Assembly: GCA_044869805.1 (NCBI GenBank) | Contig: JBIOXV010000117.1 | Coordinates: forward strand, 1-64,000 | Source: CAWDVR01 sp044869805 | GTDB taxonomy: Bacteria > Acidobacteriota > Thermoanaerobaculia > Multivoradales > SZUA-115 | Direction: 5' to 3' | DNA: 64,000 bases | Shown: one piece after another, positions 1 through 8,402 of the stretch | Layout of the letters: every line of letters begins with the position of its first letter | Position numbering within the stretch: the stretch's first letter is position 1 | Notes under the pieces: generated by a model | Told to the model about the DNA's origin: nothing | Seen by the model: only the letters and a program-made list of their open reading frames with translations | Database searches by the model: none | Made by a program: the position numbers and the translations under genes

Positions 1-1
1 A

Positions 2-1129
2 ACGGTGCTCGCCAATCTGCGCACCTTCGGCGGTGCGGCGGGCGCTTCGAGCGACCGACGCGGAGGTGCGGGCACGGTCTACCTCTTCGGCCCCACCGCC
101 ACCTACGGCGATCTCGCGGTCGACAACAACGGGGTCACGGGCCGGACCACCGAGCTACCGGCGCTGGGCGGCGGCATCGCCGCGACAGGCTCCAGCGGCA
201 ACCTCCTGGTCACCGACCGGGCGACCAACATCCCGGCCTACTTCGTGGGTCACTGGCTGCGGCTATCGAGCGCTGGCGGCACAATCAAGGGCACATACCG
301 CGTCACGGCGGTCAGCGGACTCACCGCGATTCTCGCCGCGATTGACGGAACGCCCGGCGACGTCGTCGAGGGGGACCTCTGGCAAGGTCTCTATCGCTTC
401 GACTCCGTGACCACCGGCGGCGGCGCCCTTCTGGTCACCGTCGATCCCATCGAAAGCGTGATCTTGACCCTAGCCACAGCCGAGAGTTCGGCGGCGGAGA
501 GTTCGGTCGAAGCCCCAACAGACAACCGCGAGGTGCCCTGGATCGATCCTTCTGCGATCACCATCACCAGCGGTGAGATCCCAGGTGCTTGGCACATCGA
601 AGTGCCGCCGACCGCGGTGGTCGACCCCGACGGCATCGCCGAGATTCGCCTCGCCGGCGCCGGGAGCTGGACCTCGGCGAAGTTCTCGCCCGAGAGCGGC
701 GCCGCCTTTACCTGGCTGGGCCCCGCCGGCGAGCCACTCGAGCTGGTGGCCATCGACGCCCATCCGCGGCTCGAGCTCGGCGCCCGTGCGCGCCTGGAGC
801 CGCTGCCGGAAACCGGCTCGTTGCTCGCCTCCGAGGCTCTGCCGAGAGACGAGCCGCAGCCGCGCCTGGCGACCGGTAACGGGTATCTCCTCGCCGCCTA
901 CGCGGACCGCCTGGTGGTCGCCGACCCGACGACCCAGGAGGCATGGACCCTGCGCTTCGCGGACGGCGAGACTCTCCTCGATCTCCAGGTCGACGCCACC
1001 GCGGCGATGCTTACGCTCCGCTGCGCGGGCACCACGGGCAAGCTCGCGGTGAGCCAGGAGGAGGTCTGCTCACTTGAGGTGCCGTTGACTGACAACCTCT
1101 GGGAGCTGCGGCGCCGATCCGAGCAATGA
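2..1129 (+). CDS. C-terminal part of a secreted or surface protein (5' end outside window)
   Basis: The frame is open from the first base, so the true start lies upstream. About 375 residues are visible. The first 50 are Gly/Ala-rich with a GGAGTVYLFGP-like stretch, the style of large extracellular beta-rich proteins. The rest is a Thr/Val/Ala-rich beta-sheet-like region without Cys, ending in a charged tail (LWELRRRSEQ). No catalytic motif is visible and I do not recognise a family. The haloperoxidase gene begins 31 bases downstream on the same strand, so the two may be co-transcribed. Surface location is inferred from composition only. Confidence 0.6.
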   Translation, partial: TVLANLRTFGGAAGASSDRRGGAGTVYLFGPTATYGDLAVDNNGVTGRTTELPALGGGIAATGSSGNLLVTDRATNIPAYFVGHWLRLSSAGGTIKGTYRVTAVSGLTAILAAIDGTPGDVVEGDLWQGLYRFDSVTTGGGALLVTVDPIESVILTLATAESSAAESSVEAPTDNREVPWIDPSAITITSGEIPGAWHIEVPPTAVVDPDGIAEIRLAGAGSWTSAKFSPESGAAFTWLGPAGEPLELVAIDAHPRLELGARARLEPLPETGSLLASEALPRDEPQPRLATGNGYLLAAYADRLVVADPTTQEAWTLRFADGETLLDLQVDATAAMLTLRCAGTTGKLAVSQEEVCSLEVPLTDNLWELRRRSEQ

Positions 1130-1160
1130 GGCAGGCCCGGGTCACCGAGAGAGGAGGCCG

Positions 1161-2834
1161 TTGAAGGACGCCGAGGATCCGCGGGAGCTCGACTGCCCCA
1201 CCGCTTCGCTCCTGACCCGCCGGAGCCTTCTGGGCGGCGTGGCGGGCCTGGGGGGCATCGCGCTCGGCGCGGGCAGTGCCCTGAGCCCCGCTCCGGCGGA
1301 GGCGGCGCAGAGGCCGTCACGGAGCAAGCCGCTGTCACCGGAGGACCAACGCCTGGCCCAGGCGTTCGAGGTCCGCAGGAAGGCCGCCGAGCACGCTCGT
1401 GGGCTCGGCGCCGGAGTCCAGACGGCAAACCGCGACGAGGACGACCTTCCCGGCCGCATCGCCTGTTATTCGAAAGGCCTGCCCCACGACGCCCGAGGCA
1501 TCGCCGATCCGAAGGCCTACGAGGTCTACCTACGAGCCCTGAGAGGCGGGAGGCCGGGGGACTTCGAGCGCATCCCGCTGGGCGGCTACGTGAAGCTCGC
1601 CAATCCGCAGGCCGCGTGGGCGTTCGATCTCATGGGGCCGGACAGCTCGCAGCCTCAGTGCCCGCCGGCGCCCGGCTTCAGCAGCGCCGAGCAGGCGGCA
1701 GAGCTCGTCGAGCTCTACTGGCAGGCTCTGCTCCGCGACGTGCCGTTCGGCGAGTACGGCTCGCATGCGCTGGCCGCGCGCGCGGCCGAGGAGCTCTCCG
1801 GCTTCGCCGATTTCCGAGGCCCGAAGCAGGACGCCAGGGTCACTCCCGACACGCTGTTCCGCGGAGCGACGGCGGGCGACCTTGTGGGGCCCTACGTCTC
1901 TCAGTTCCTCTGGAAACCGATTCCGCTCACACCCATCCGCGTCGAGGCGAAGATCCGTACCGCGGTGCCCGGCGTCGACTACATGACCGGCTGGGACGAT
2001 TGGCTGGCTAGTCAGAACGGCGCCCTCTCGGAGGTCAACCGCTTCGCGCCGGCGCCGCTCTTCATCCGCAACGGTCGCGACCTCGGCGAGTACGTCCACC
2101 GGGACTTCACCTATCAGGCGTTCTTGGGCGCCTGCCTGATCGCCCTCAAGATGGGGACGCTCCCCGATGGCGGCAACCCCTACAAGCACTCGCGCACCCA
2201 GGGGGCCTTCACCACCTTCGGCCAGCCCTATCTGCTGTATCTGATCGCGGTCGTCACGCAGGTGGCGTTGAAGGCCTGCTGGTACCAGAAGTGGCTGGTG
2301 CACCGGCGTCTGCGGCCCGAGGAGCTCGCCGGCCGCGTCGAGGCCCACCTGCGGATATCGGCCGCGACGCCGGTCCACGCGAGCCTCCTGTCGTCTGCCG
2401 CGCTGGAGGAAACCCGCCGGCGGTGGGGGACGGCACTCTTAGCCCAAGCCTATCCGGAGGGCTGCCCCACCCACCCCTCCTACCCGGCGGGCCACGCGGT
2501 CATTGCCGGTGCCTGCGCCACCGTGCTCAAGGCCTGTCTCGACGAATCCCATGTGCTGCCGGAGCCGGTGGTGGCGAGCACGGACGGCCTCGCCCTGCAG
2601 CCCTGGAAAGGCGCGGACCTCACCGTCGGCAACGAGCTGGACAAGCTGGCCGCGAACATCGCCCTGGGGCGAGACTTCGGTGGCGTGCACTGGCGCTCCG
2701 ACGGCATCGAGGGTCTGAAGCTCGGCGAGGAGGTGGCGATCCGCCTGCTCGAGGAACTGCGGTTCACGGGTAACGAGCTGTTCTCGGGTTTCAGCCTGCG
2801 GCGGTTCGATGGAACGCGGGAGCGGGTGGGGTGA
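1161..2834 (+). CDS. Tat-exported vanadium-dependent haloperoxidase / PAP2-superfamily protein
   Basis: 557 residues. The start is TTG, chosen because GAGAGGAGG lies just upstream and because it places a twin-arginine signal (LLTRRSLLGG, then a hydrophobic run ending near AEAAQ) at residues 13-50. The C-terminal half carries the active-site pair of bacterial vanadium haloperoxidases: PSYPAGHA near residue 437 (phosphate/vanadate-binding PSGH motif) and a GVHWRSD segment near 509 (the R-x-x-x-x-x-H region, with the apical His). The family oxidises halides with peroxide, or acts as an acid phosphatase. Which reaction applies here cannot be read from sequence. Export in folded form fits the Tat signal. 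The N-terminal 250 residues are typical of the helical half of this family. Confidence 0.85.
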   Translation: MKDAEDPRELDCPTASLLTRRSLLGGVAGLGGIALGAGSALSPAPAEAAQRPSRSKPLSPEDQRLAQAFEVRRKAAEHARGLGAGVQTANRDEDDLPGRIACYSKGLPHDARGIADPKAYEVYLRALRGGRPGDFERIPLGGYVKLANPQAAWAFDLMGPDSSQPQCPPAPGFSSAEQAAELVELYWQALLRDVPFGEYGSHALAARAAEELSGFADFRGPKQDARVTPDTLFRGATAGDLVGPYVSQFLWKPIPLTPIRVEAKIRTAVPGVDYMTGWDDWLASQNGALSEVNRFAPAPLFIRNGRDLGEYVHRDFTYQAFLGACLIALKMGTLPDGGNPYKHSRTQGAFTTFGQPYLLYLIAVVTQVALKACWYQKWLVHRRLRPEELAGRVEAHLRISAATPVHASLLSSAALEETRRRWGTALLAQAYPEGCPTHPSYPAGHAVIAGACATVLKACLDESHVLPEPVVASTDGLALQPWKGADLTVGNELDKLAANIALGRDFGGVHWRSDGIEGLKLGEEVAIRLLEELRFTGNELFSGFSLRRFDGTRERVG

Positions 2835-3038
2835 GGTATCCAGTGAGAGCCAGTTGTTCACTTGAGTGCGCGGCTTGGCTCAGGACGGTTGCTCACTCCT
2901 CCACCAGGTATTGCTGCTGCTTCTCTGCCGTGCGTGTCACCTGCAGCCGAATTCTCAAGTCCGGATACGAGGCTTGAAGTATCCGCTACTCTGCAGGCGA
3001 TGCGCGGACCAGCCATCCCTCGCCGACTTCGTCTGGAG

Positions 3039-3060
3039 TTGCCCCGTTTTTGTGGACACC
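3039..3060 (+). repeat. candidate left inverted repeat of a decayed IS3-family element
   Basis: The segment TTGCCCCGTTTTTGTGGACA resembles terminal repeats of IS3-group elements and sits 18 bases before the transposase-like start at 3078. No matching right end was found, so this is a remnant at best. Confidence 0.4.
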
Positions 3061-3077
3061 TCATCTTTTGGGAGACG

Positions 3078-3245
3078 ATGCCGAATCCGAAGCCTTCGTA
3101 TCCGCCGGCGTTACGCCGGCGGCTGGTCGAGTTGGTGTGTACGGGGTGTAATCCCGAGGAGCTGTCCCGGCAGTCCGAGCCGACGGCTCAGGCGGTCCGT
3201 AACGGGGCAAGTTGGCGCACCGGGCATCGACAACCGAGGATTGGG
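3078..3245 (+). pseudogene. truncated, frameshifted IS3-type transposase OrfA start
   Basis: The reading begins MPNPKPSYPPALRRRLVEL and continues with CTGCNPEELSRQSEPTAQAVRN. This matches the usual OrfA N-terminus of IS3-family transposases, with a helix-turn-helix of the form 'YPPELR..(I/L)VEL...G.(S/N)PEELSREFEPTAQ(S/A)(I/V)RNW'. After about 42 residues the expected NWV-QAD continuation is lost: parts of it (VGAPGIDNRG) appear in another frame, so there is at least one frameshift and then truncation. No OrfB follows. It is non-functional and belongs to the mobile-element debris with the TraG fragment beside it. Confidence 0.65.
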
Positions 3246-3300
3246 CTCGTAGCGCCTCTCCTCAAGAGAGTGGGCGAGATGGTCCTCTTGCTGGGGTACG

Positions 3301-3621
3301 TCAGCCCTCCCACCACCCCTGCATCTCGTTCCAAGCTGGGTAGGCGGCGGTCACCACTAGGACGGGGTTCTCGTTGCCAAGCCGTCGCACCTCGTCGGGC
3401 GTGAGCAAGGCGCGCCTCTGGTCCTTGAGCATCACCGACCGCCTTGCCGCGAGCACCGACTCGGCCGTAGATCGCGAGCGCGACTCGACGTAGATCGTCT
3501 GGTCCCCGAGCAGCCGCGAGATCTCCTCGGCCGTCTTCTGTTCGGTCGAGGGAAAGACCAGGAGGTAGGCGAGATTGCCGCGCACGTTCTCGTGCTCGCC
3601 GTAGACCTGGTAGAGCTGGTG
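3301..3621 (-). pseudogene. C-terminal remnant of a VirD4/TraG-type conjugative coupling protein
   Basis: About 106 residues on the minus strand read (L)YQVYGEHENVRGNLAYLL, then STEQKTAEEISRLLGDQTI, then RRALLTPDEVRRLGNENPVL. This order (YG-x(3)-N....P...TAE.(I/L)S..LG..T......LLTPDEVRRL) is the C-terminal part of TraG/VirD4 coupling ATPases, which pump DNA into type IV secretion channels. The Walker motifs and all upstream sequence are absent, because a stop codon precedes the fragment at 3622-3624. It is therefore a broken relic of an integrated conjugative element. Base composition is visibly less GC-rich than the flanks. Confidence 0.65.
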
Positions 3622-4126
3622 TCAGGTCGATTGGTCGTGTGGTTGGCCAGGGTCGGAGGCGCGGACCTCTACGTCGGAAGGCCACTGCTCGAACGTGCAC
3701 TCAGCATTCTCTGCGCGCTGGCAGCGGAAGGTGCGCCTCGCACCGGAGCACCAGCACTGGATCGCGGCGCTGCTCGTGATGCTGGGCCGATCCGAGTAAG
3801 CTTCGTATCGGTGGCTACCTGGTTCTCCTGCGAAGGGGGATCTCAACTCCCGCAGTGCGACCCCGCCGAGATTCGAGATTGACGAGTCGCGGAGAAATCT
3901 TCTACTTGCTGGATGTCGCTTCTGAATTGCATGCTGGGCGCATGCCGGCCGGAGCCCAAGGAGGAAGCCCTCGCGAAATTGTCTCCCTAGACCGCTGATT
4001 TGGCAGGGCTTACCTGGACTGTGGTCGTGCCTTATTCCGGCACACTACTAGCGCGGGGCGAGGGCGCCGGAGCGGCACCCCGGCTAGAATCTCCGCCCTG
4101 ACCGTCGTCCCTGCGGGAGATCCGAA
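3622..4126. other. non-coding stretch, no gene recognised
   Basis: About 500 bases with lower GC than the flanks. Short open frames on both strands have no recognisable protein features. A TAGAAT hexamer at 4085-4090, 37 bases before the next gene, could be a -10 element for it, but I see no good -35 partner. The stretch is probably further decayed mobile DNA plus the promoter region of the deacetylase gene. Confidence 0.5.
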
Positions 4127-5158
4127 ATGCCGGCGCAAAAGATCCTGTGCTCGCTGATCGTCCTGGGATGGGCCGCCTCCGCGGCCCTGGCCACCGAGCC
4201 CGGTGCGCCCCCTCCGCCGCGCATCCTGCTGGTCACCGCCCACCCGGACGACGACGCGCTGTTCTGCGCCGCGGTCTACAAAACCACCCACTCCCTGGGA
4301 GGCGTGGTGGACCTCGCGGTAGTCACCAACGGCGAGGGCGGCTACCGCTTCTCGACCCTCGCCGAGCCGATCTACGGACTCGAGCTCACCGACGAGGCCG
4401 TGGGCCGCGCCTACCTGCCGGGGATCCGCAAGCAGGAGCTGATGGCCGGAGGGGCCATCGTCGGCATCCGCAACTACTTCTTCCTCGACCAGCTCGACAG
4501 CGCCTTCACCCTCGACATGGCCAAGATCTTCGCCGGCGAGTGGGACGTCGAAGGGGTCAGGAAGCGTCTCGGCGAGATCCTGGCCAAGGGTGGCTACGAC
4601 TTCGTGTTCGTGATGCTCCCCACCCTTACCACCCACGCCGGGCACCGCGCTTCCGCCATCCTCGCCCTGCAGGCGGTCGAGTCCCGGCCGGCCGGCGAGC
4701 GGCCGATCGTGCTCGGCGGGACCGGCCGCGCCCCCAATCCCCCGCCTGTCGGCAATTCACAGGCCGCGGGCAGTCCTCGGGCCGCGGACAATTCTCAGCC
4801 TACGGCCAGCTCCCAGGCTACCGGGACTGGCCAGGCCGCGGCAGCCTCCAGCGAGCGGCCGGCCTTCACCGGCCTCGACGAGTACCCGGTCACCAAGATC
4901 CGCCCCGGCGCCCCGGTCTTCGAGTTCGACCGCACCCAGAAGTTCGGGCAGGACAACCGCCTGGACTACACCATCATCTCCAACTGGGTGATCGCCGAGC
5001 ACAAGTCCCAGGGCACCATGCAGCTCGGCGCCGGCCGGGCCTTCGTCGAGCAGTACCTCTACTTCGACCTCAACCCCGAAGCCGGCCTCGCCAAGGCCAC
5101 GGCCCTCTTCGAGCGCCTGGCCGCGGCCCCGCCGCACACGTTCGAGCCTCAGAAGTGA
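4127..5158 (+). CDS. secreted PIG-L/LmbE-family deacetylase
   Basis: 343 residues. The N-terminus has a short signal peptide (hydrophobic residues 5-20, ending near ALA-TEP). ILLVTAHPDDDALF at residues 35-48 contains the A-H-P-D-D metal-binding motif of the PIG-L family, and a further His (AGHRAS) lies near residue 171. The family uses Zn to remove acetyl groups from GlcNAc-containing substrates (GlcNAc-PI, mycothiol or bacillithiol precursors, antibiotics, chitin-like sugars). The substrate here is unknown, and the signal peptide suggests a periplasmic one. An odd Ser/Gln/Ala/Gly-rich segment at residues 205-240 (SQAAG, SQATG and similar) looks like a recently expanded linker between the catalytic fold and the C-terminal extension. 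The gene stands alone. Confidence 0.85.
   Translation: MPAQKILCSLIVLGWAASAALATEPGAPPPPRILLVTAHPDDDALFCAAVYKTTHSLGGVVDLAVVTNGEGGYRFSTLAEPIYGLELTDEAVGRAYLPGIRKQELMAGGAIVGIRNYFFLDQLDSAFTLDMAKIFAGEWDVEGVRKRLGEILAKGGYDFVFVMLPTLTTHAGHRASAILALQAVESRPAGERPIVLGGTGRAPNPPPVGNSQAAGSPRAADNSQPTASSQATGTGQAAAASSERPAFTGLDEYPVTKIRPGAPVFEFDRTQKFGQDNRLDYTIISNWVIAEHKSQGTMQLGAGRAFVEQYLYFDLNPEAGLAKATALFERLAAAPPHTFEPQK
4743..4845 (+). repeat. degenerate in-frame repeat inside the PIG-L gene
   Basis: Imperfect 18-30 base units with the core CAGGCC/CAGGCT encode SQAAG, SQPTA, SQATG and GQAAA. They make a low-complexity linker and look like replication-slippage expansion. Confidence 0.45.
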
Positions 5159-5183
5159 GGCGGAATTCGCGGCAGCCCAGGCG

Positions 5184-5213
5184 TTGCGCTCCCCGGAGCA
5201 CTTCCCCTAGAAT
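5184..5213 (+). promoter_or_regulatory. sigma-70-like promoter of the Thr tRNA
   Basis: TTGCGC (5184-5189), an 18-base spacer and TAGAAT (5208-5213). Transcription would start near 5220, about 23 bases before the mature tRNA. Confidence 0.5.
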
Positions 5214-5242
5214 CTGCCTCCTTCGGCAGTTCGCCCCGCCAC

Positions 5243-5317
5243 GCCGACGTAGCTCAGTGGTAGAGCAGCTGATTCGTAATCAGCAGGTCGTCGGTTCAAA
5301 TCCGACCGTCGGCTCCA
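5243..5317 (+). tRNA. tRNA-Thr (anticodon CGT)
   Basis: The full cloverleaf can be drawn. The acceptor GCCGACG pairs with CGTCGGC, with discriminator T and an encoded CCA. The D-arm is GCTC-AGTGGTA-GAGC. The anticodon stem CTGAT/ATCAG surrounds a loop with CGT, which reads ACG. The T-arm has GTTCAAATC. CCA is encoded at 5315-5317. Confidence 0.95.
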
Positions 5318-5502
5318 GAGTAAGGCACGTGCGGGTCCGAGGACCTGACCGGCCTCGGCGCTTCTCCGGAGTGCCGCCGGGCGGTCAACGCTCAGGAGCT
5401 TAGGCGGCGCCAAGCTCCAAAGCCCGACCTGACGGGCGCGCGTCACCCGACTCTTGACCTCTGTCTTGTGGTCCTCCACCATGGTGTCGCTTTGGGGGAG
5501 AT

Positions 5503-5733
5503 ATGGCCACCCTCAACATCAAGGGCTTTCCCGACCCGCTCTACTACGCCCTCTGTCGCCGGGCTGAGCGGGAGCATCGGTCCGTCGCACAGCAGGTGAT
5601 TCACCTCCTGAGCAGCAGCCTGGCTGCGCCGGGGACTCGCTCGATCCTGGAGCTTCGCGGGCTCGGGAAGGACATCTGGAAGGGCGTGGACGCCGCAGAG
5701 CACGTCGAGGCGGAGCGCCGCGCGTGGAATTGA
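5503..5733 (+). CDS. orphan VapB/FitA-type antitoxin
   Basis: 76 residues, ATG preceded by GGGGAG. The N-terminus (MATLNIKGFPDPLYYAL...REHRSVAQQVIHLL) is a ribbon-helix-helix DNA-binding domain of the FitA/VapB kind. The tail (SILELRGLGKDIW..VDAAEHVEAERRAW) matches the toxin-binding C-terminus of VapB antitoxins that normally precede a PIN-domain RNase. No PIN gene follows: the next gene is on the other strand 39 bases away and encodes an unrelated secreted protein. This is thus an antitoxin without its partner in this window. It may be a relic, or it may act on a toxin encoded elsewhere. Confidence 0.8.
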   Translation: MATLNIKGFPDPLYYALCRRAEREHRSVAQQVIHLLSSSLAAPGTRSILELRGLGKDIWKGVDAAEHVEAERRAWN

Positions 5734-5772
5734 GGAACGAGTTGGGAAACGGCCCGGTGGGGCCCTTCTAGA

Positions 5773-6660
5773 CTACTCGCCTCCGCCCAGCAGCGCCAAC
5801 GCCTCGGCGCTGGTCTGGCTGGAGATGATGCACCCGCTACAGGTCAGGATCTCCAGCGGCAGGCTTTCGATCCTGCGCAGGACTTCTTGGGTCTCCGGGG
5901 CGAGCGGGAAGCCGTCGGCCTGGTGCTTGCGCAGGGCTGCGGCGGCGTAGATCCGCCCACCGGCGCTCGGGCCGCGGAGCACGTTCTCGATCAGGTCCCA
6001 ACGCTTCTCGGCCACCAGCCTGCGGCCAGCTTCGAAACCGGCGGTAGGCGTGGGCGCGAAGCCACAGGTGGTGCCTACGACGGTCTCCTCCGCAGGGTCC
6101 ATCAGCAGACCGTAGGCAGCTTCGATGCGGCCCGAAGCTCGAGCGGCGGCCAGGGGCCCGAGCTCACGCGCCAGCTCTGCGCGCCAGGCCTCCTCTACGG
6201 CCGGCACCGTGGCGTTCACGACCAGCCCGTCGCGATCGTCCTCGATCGTCGTGCCGGCCGGGAGGGACCACACCGCCAGTACGCGTTCGCGGTGCCGCGA
6301 CCAGGGGCTGGAGCTCATGCGGAGGCGGTAGCGGGCGAGCTCGCCACGGAAATGGACCACCTGCATCTGGATGCTGAGGTAGCCGCCATCGGGCAAGTGC
6401 CACTCGCTGTGGCTGGCGCCGAACCCCAAGTCTCTGTACCGCCCGGCCTCCACGATCTCGCGCCGGGCCTCGGCGGCCTCGAGCCCCGTGACGTCGAGCG
6501 CCGAGGCATCCAGCAGGTGAGGCAGCCGCCGGAGGTTGACTTCGTCCTTCTGCCACCACTCCGGGCACACCGCGCTAAGGCAGTGATCGTGCTCGCCGGC
6601 GCCCGCGGAGGCGACGGCGAGCAGGGCCAGCAAGCCCACCAGGACGACGGGCCTTCGCAT
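5773..6660 (-). CDS. secreted protein of unknown function
   Basis: 295 residues with a clear signal peptide (MRRPVVLVGLLALLAVASAGAG). The mature part holds four Cys in two groups: CLSAVCPEWW near the N-terminus, and C-x2-C (LTCSGCIIS) near the C-terminus. The latter resembles a redox or metal site but belongs to no family I can name. The middle is mixed alpha/beta, and the C-terminal third (EAGRRLVAEKRWDLIENVLRG....AAAALRKH) resembles helical-repeat segments. The protein lies between the orphan antitoxin and the DinB gene. The DinB stop is 11 bases upstream on the same strand, so the two are probably one transcript. Confidence 0.65.
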   Translation of the reverse strand: MRRPVVLVGLLALLAVASAGAGEHDHCLSAVCPEWWQKDEVNLRRLPHLLDASALDVTGLEAAEARREIVEAGRYRDLGFGASHSEWHLPDGGYLSIQMQVVHFRGELARYRLRMSSSPWSRHRERVLAVWSLPAGTTIEDDRDGLVVNATVPAVEEAWRAELARELGPLAAARASGRIEAAYGLLMDPAEETVVGTTCGFAPTPTAGFEAGRRLVAEKRWDLIENVLRGPSAGGRIYAAAALRKHQADGFPLAPETQEVLRRIESLPLEILTCSGCIISSQTSAEALALLGGGE

Positions 6661-6671
6661 CCCTCCTGATC

Positions 6672-7175
6672 CTACTCCCCGTGCAGCTTCTTGACGAGCT
6701 GCACCTGCCCCGCGTGGTACACGGCGTGGCAGGTGATGCCGAGCACCAGGTCGAAGCGCTCGGCCGTGGAGAGCGCCGGCTTCGCCTTGCCCTTGCCGAG
6801 GTCCGCGACCGCGGCGGCCAGCTTCTCCTGCTCGTCCTGGACCACACGCTGGATCTTGGGCCAGGAGAGGCGCTTGTCGTCGGACAGCTCGAACCAGTCC
6901 TCGCCCTCCAGCACGAAGGGCTCCGGCGTCGCTGCCGAGAGCTGGGCCCGCACGGCGCGCGCGCAGTTGGCATGGTGGAGGGCGATCTCGGCAATGTTGG
7001 GGCGCCCGGGCGCCGGCCGCCGGAAGGCGAGCTCCGGGGAGACGTCGGCGAGGGCTGCTCGCATGTCGGCGCCATGCCAGGCTCCGGGGCCGTAGCCCTC
7101 CTCGAGGATGCGGGCAAGCACTCTGGCGTCGAGCTCGGTGGGGATCTCGGTCTTGGCGTTGACGGTCGTGCTCAT
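6672..7175 (-). CDS. DinB-superfamily protein
   Basis: 167 residues. The DinB fold is a four-helix bundle with a three-His metal site. Here LHHANCARAV (around residue 68) and CHAVYHAGQVQLVKKL (around residues 150-165) give the His ligands and the characteristic terminal H-x(3)-H-x-G-Q pattern. Relatives include thiol (bacillithiol/mycothiol) transferases and damage-inducible proteins of unclear role, and the substrate cannot be told from sequence. The gene is transcribed away from the AraC regulator with a 65-base gap, so that regulator may control it. The secreted protein downstream is probably co-transcribed. Confidence 0.8.
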   Translation of the reverse strand: MSTTVNAKTEIPTELDARVLARILEEGYGPGAWHGADMRAALADVSPELAFRRPAPGRPNIAEIALHHANCARAVRAQLSAATPEPFVLEGEDWFELSDDKRLSWPKIQRVVQDEQEKLAAAVADLGKGKAKPALSTAERFDLVLGITCHAVYHAGQVQLVKKLHGE

Positions 7176-7240
7176 GATGACCTCCGTGGGAGTGCCTTGC
7201 AGGTCACTCCAAGTCGCGTGGTTGAGGGTTGCGGGCGTTC

Positions 7241-8179
7241 ATGCTAGAAGCACGCTACAGCGCGACCGGAGGCGTTGACTTGGCAAAAATTGCGGTCGAT
7301 CTCGAGCAGGCCCTGGCGCGGAAGGCGCTCGAGGGCGAGGCGGGCCGGGCCAGGGGTCGGTTGATCGCGGAGGGCGAGGGCTGGCGGGTCGAGGACGTGA
7401 TCTGCACCTCGGGGCCCGACGACCGCCCCTTCGAGGAGCAGCACTCGCACGCCGCCATCGCCATCGTGCTGGCCGGGAGCTTCCAATATCGCTCCGCTAC
7501 CGGCAGCGAGCTGATGACGCCGGGGTCCCTGCTCCTGGGAAGCCTGGGGCAGCCCTTCGAGTGCGCCCACGAGCACGGCGCGGGTGACCGCTGCATCTCG
7601 TTTCGCTTCGCGCCGGAGTACTTCGGCCGCCTCGCCGCCGAGGCGGGCGCCCCGAACGACGGCCCGGGCTTCCCCGCGCTCCGCGTGCCTCCCTTGCGCC
7701 CCCTGACGGCGCTCGCGGCGCGGGCCTGTGCCGGCCTGCTGGCAGGCGGCGAGGCGCCCTGGGAGGAGGTGGCAGTGCAACTGGTGGCGCGGACGGTGGA
7801 GCTGTTGAGCGGCCTTCCTCCCGACCGCAGCGCCGTGCCTCCCGGCGCCACGGCGCGGGTGACTCGCACGGTGCGGCTGATCGAGCGCCATCCCGACGCT
7901 GCGCTCGATCTCGGGAGCCTGGCGCGCGAGGCGGGCTCGAGCCCCTATCACTTCCTGCGCACGTTCGAGCGCTTGACGGGCGTGACGCCCCACCAGTACG
8001 TCCTGCGCACGCGGCTGCGGGAGGCGGCGATGCGGCTGGTCGAGGAGCCGGCGCAGGTCACCGATGTCGCGCTCGATTGCGGCTTCGGGGACCTGTCGAA
8101 CTTCAACCGCGCCTTCCGCACCGAGTTCGGCACCAACCCGCGAGGCTATCGTCGGGCGGTCAGCGCAGCCCTGGCCTGA
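7241..8179 (+). CDS. AraC-family transcriptional regulator
   Basis: 312 residues from ATG 7241 (an in-frame TTG at 7229 is the alternative). The N-terminal 200 residues form a cupin-like sensing domain with EEQHSHAAIAIVLAGSFQYRS. The C-terminal 100 residues hold the two helix-turn-helix motifs of AraC proteins. The second ends in the signature DVALDCGFGDLSNFNRAFRTEFG..PRGYRR. The effector is unknown. It is divergent from the DinB gene, and the shared 65-base region is the likely operator. Confidence 0.88.
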   Translation: MLEARYSATGGVDLAKIAVDLEQALARKALEGEAGRARGRLIAEGEGWRVEDVICTSGPDDRPFEEQHSHAAIAIVLAGSFQYRSATGSELMTPGSLLLGSLGQPFECAHEHGAGDRCISFRFAPEYFGRLAAEAGAPNDGPGFPALRVPPLRPLTALAARACAGLLAGGEAPWEEVAVQLVARTVELLSGLPPDRSAVPPGATARVTRTVRLIERHPDAALDLGSLAREAGSSPYHFLRTFERLTGVTPHQYVLRTRLREAAMRLVEEPAQVTDVALDCGFGDLSNFNRAFRTEFGTNPRGYRRAVSAALA

Positions 8180-8402
8180 GCTACCACCGGGGAACCTGCT
8201 CCGAAGGGGGCGCGGGCGAGCCGCAGCGCCCGTGGAGTCCTGCTTACACCATCGCCGGCTGGACAGCGGCTACTACTCCCGCGCCGTGGATCTCGGCGAA
8301 GGCTGAAGAGCCGCGGCCTCCCGCGTGCCCTCCACTGGTCTGGTGGTTGCAGAAGGCTGCCCTGCCGGGACCCGAGCGAAGGCCCCGGTAAGGGAGGCTC
8401 GT

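Noticed and set aside
3592..3882. 96-codon plus-strand frame after the TraG remnant
   Set aside because: No ribosome site, no domain, and composition consistent with non-coding relic DNA.
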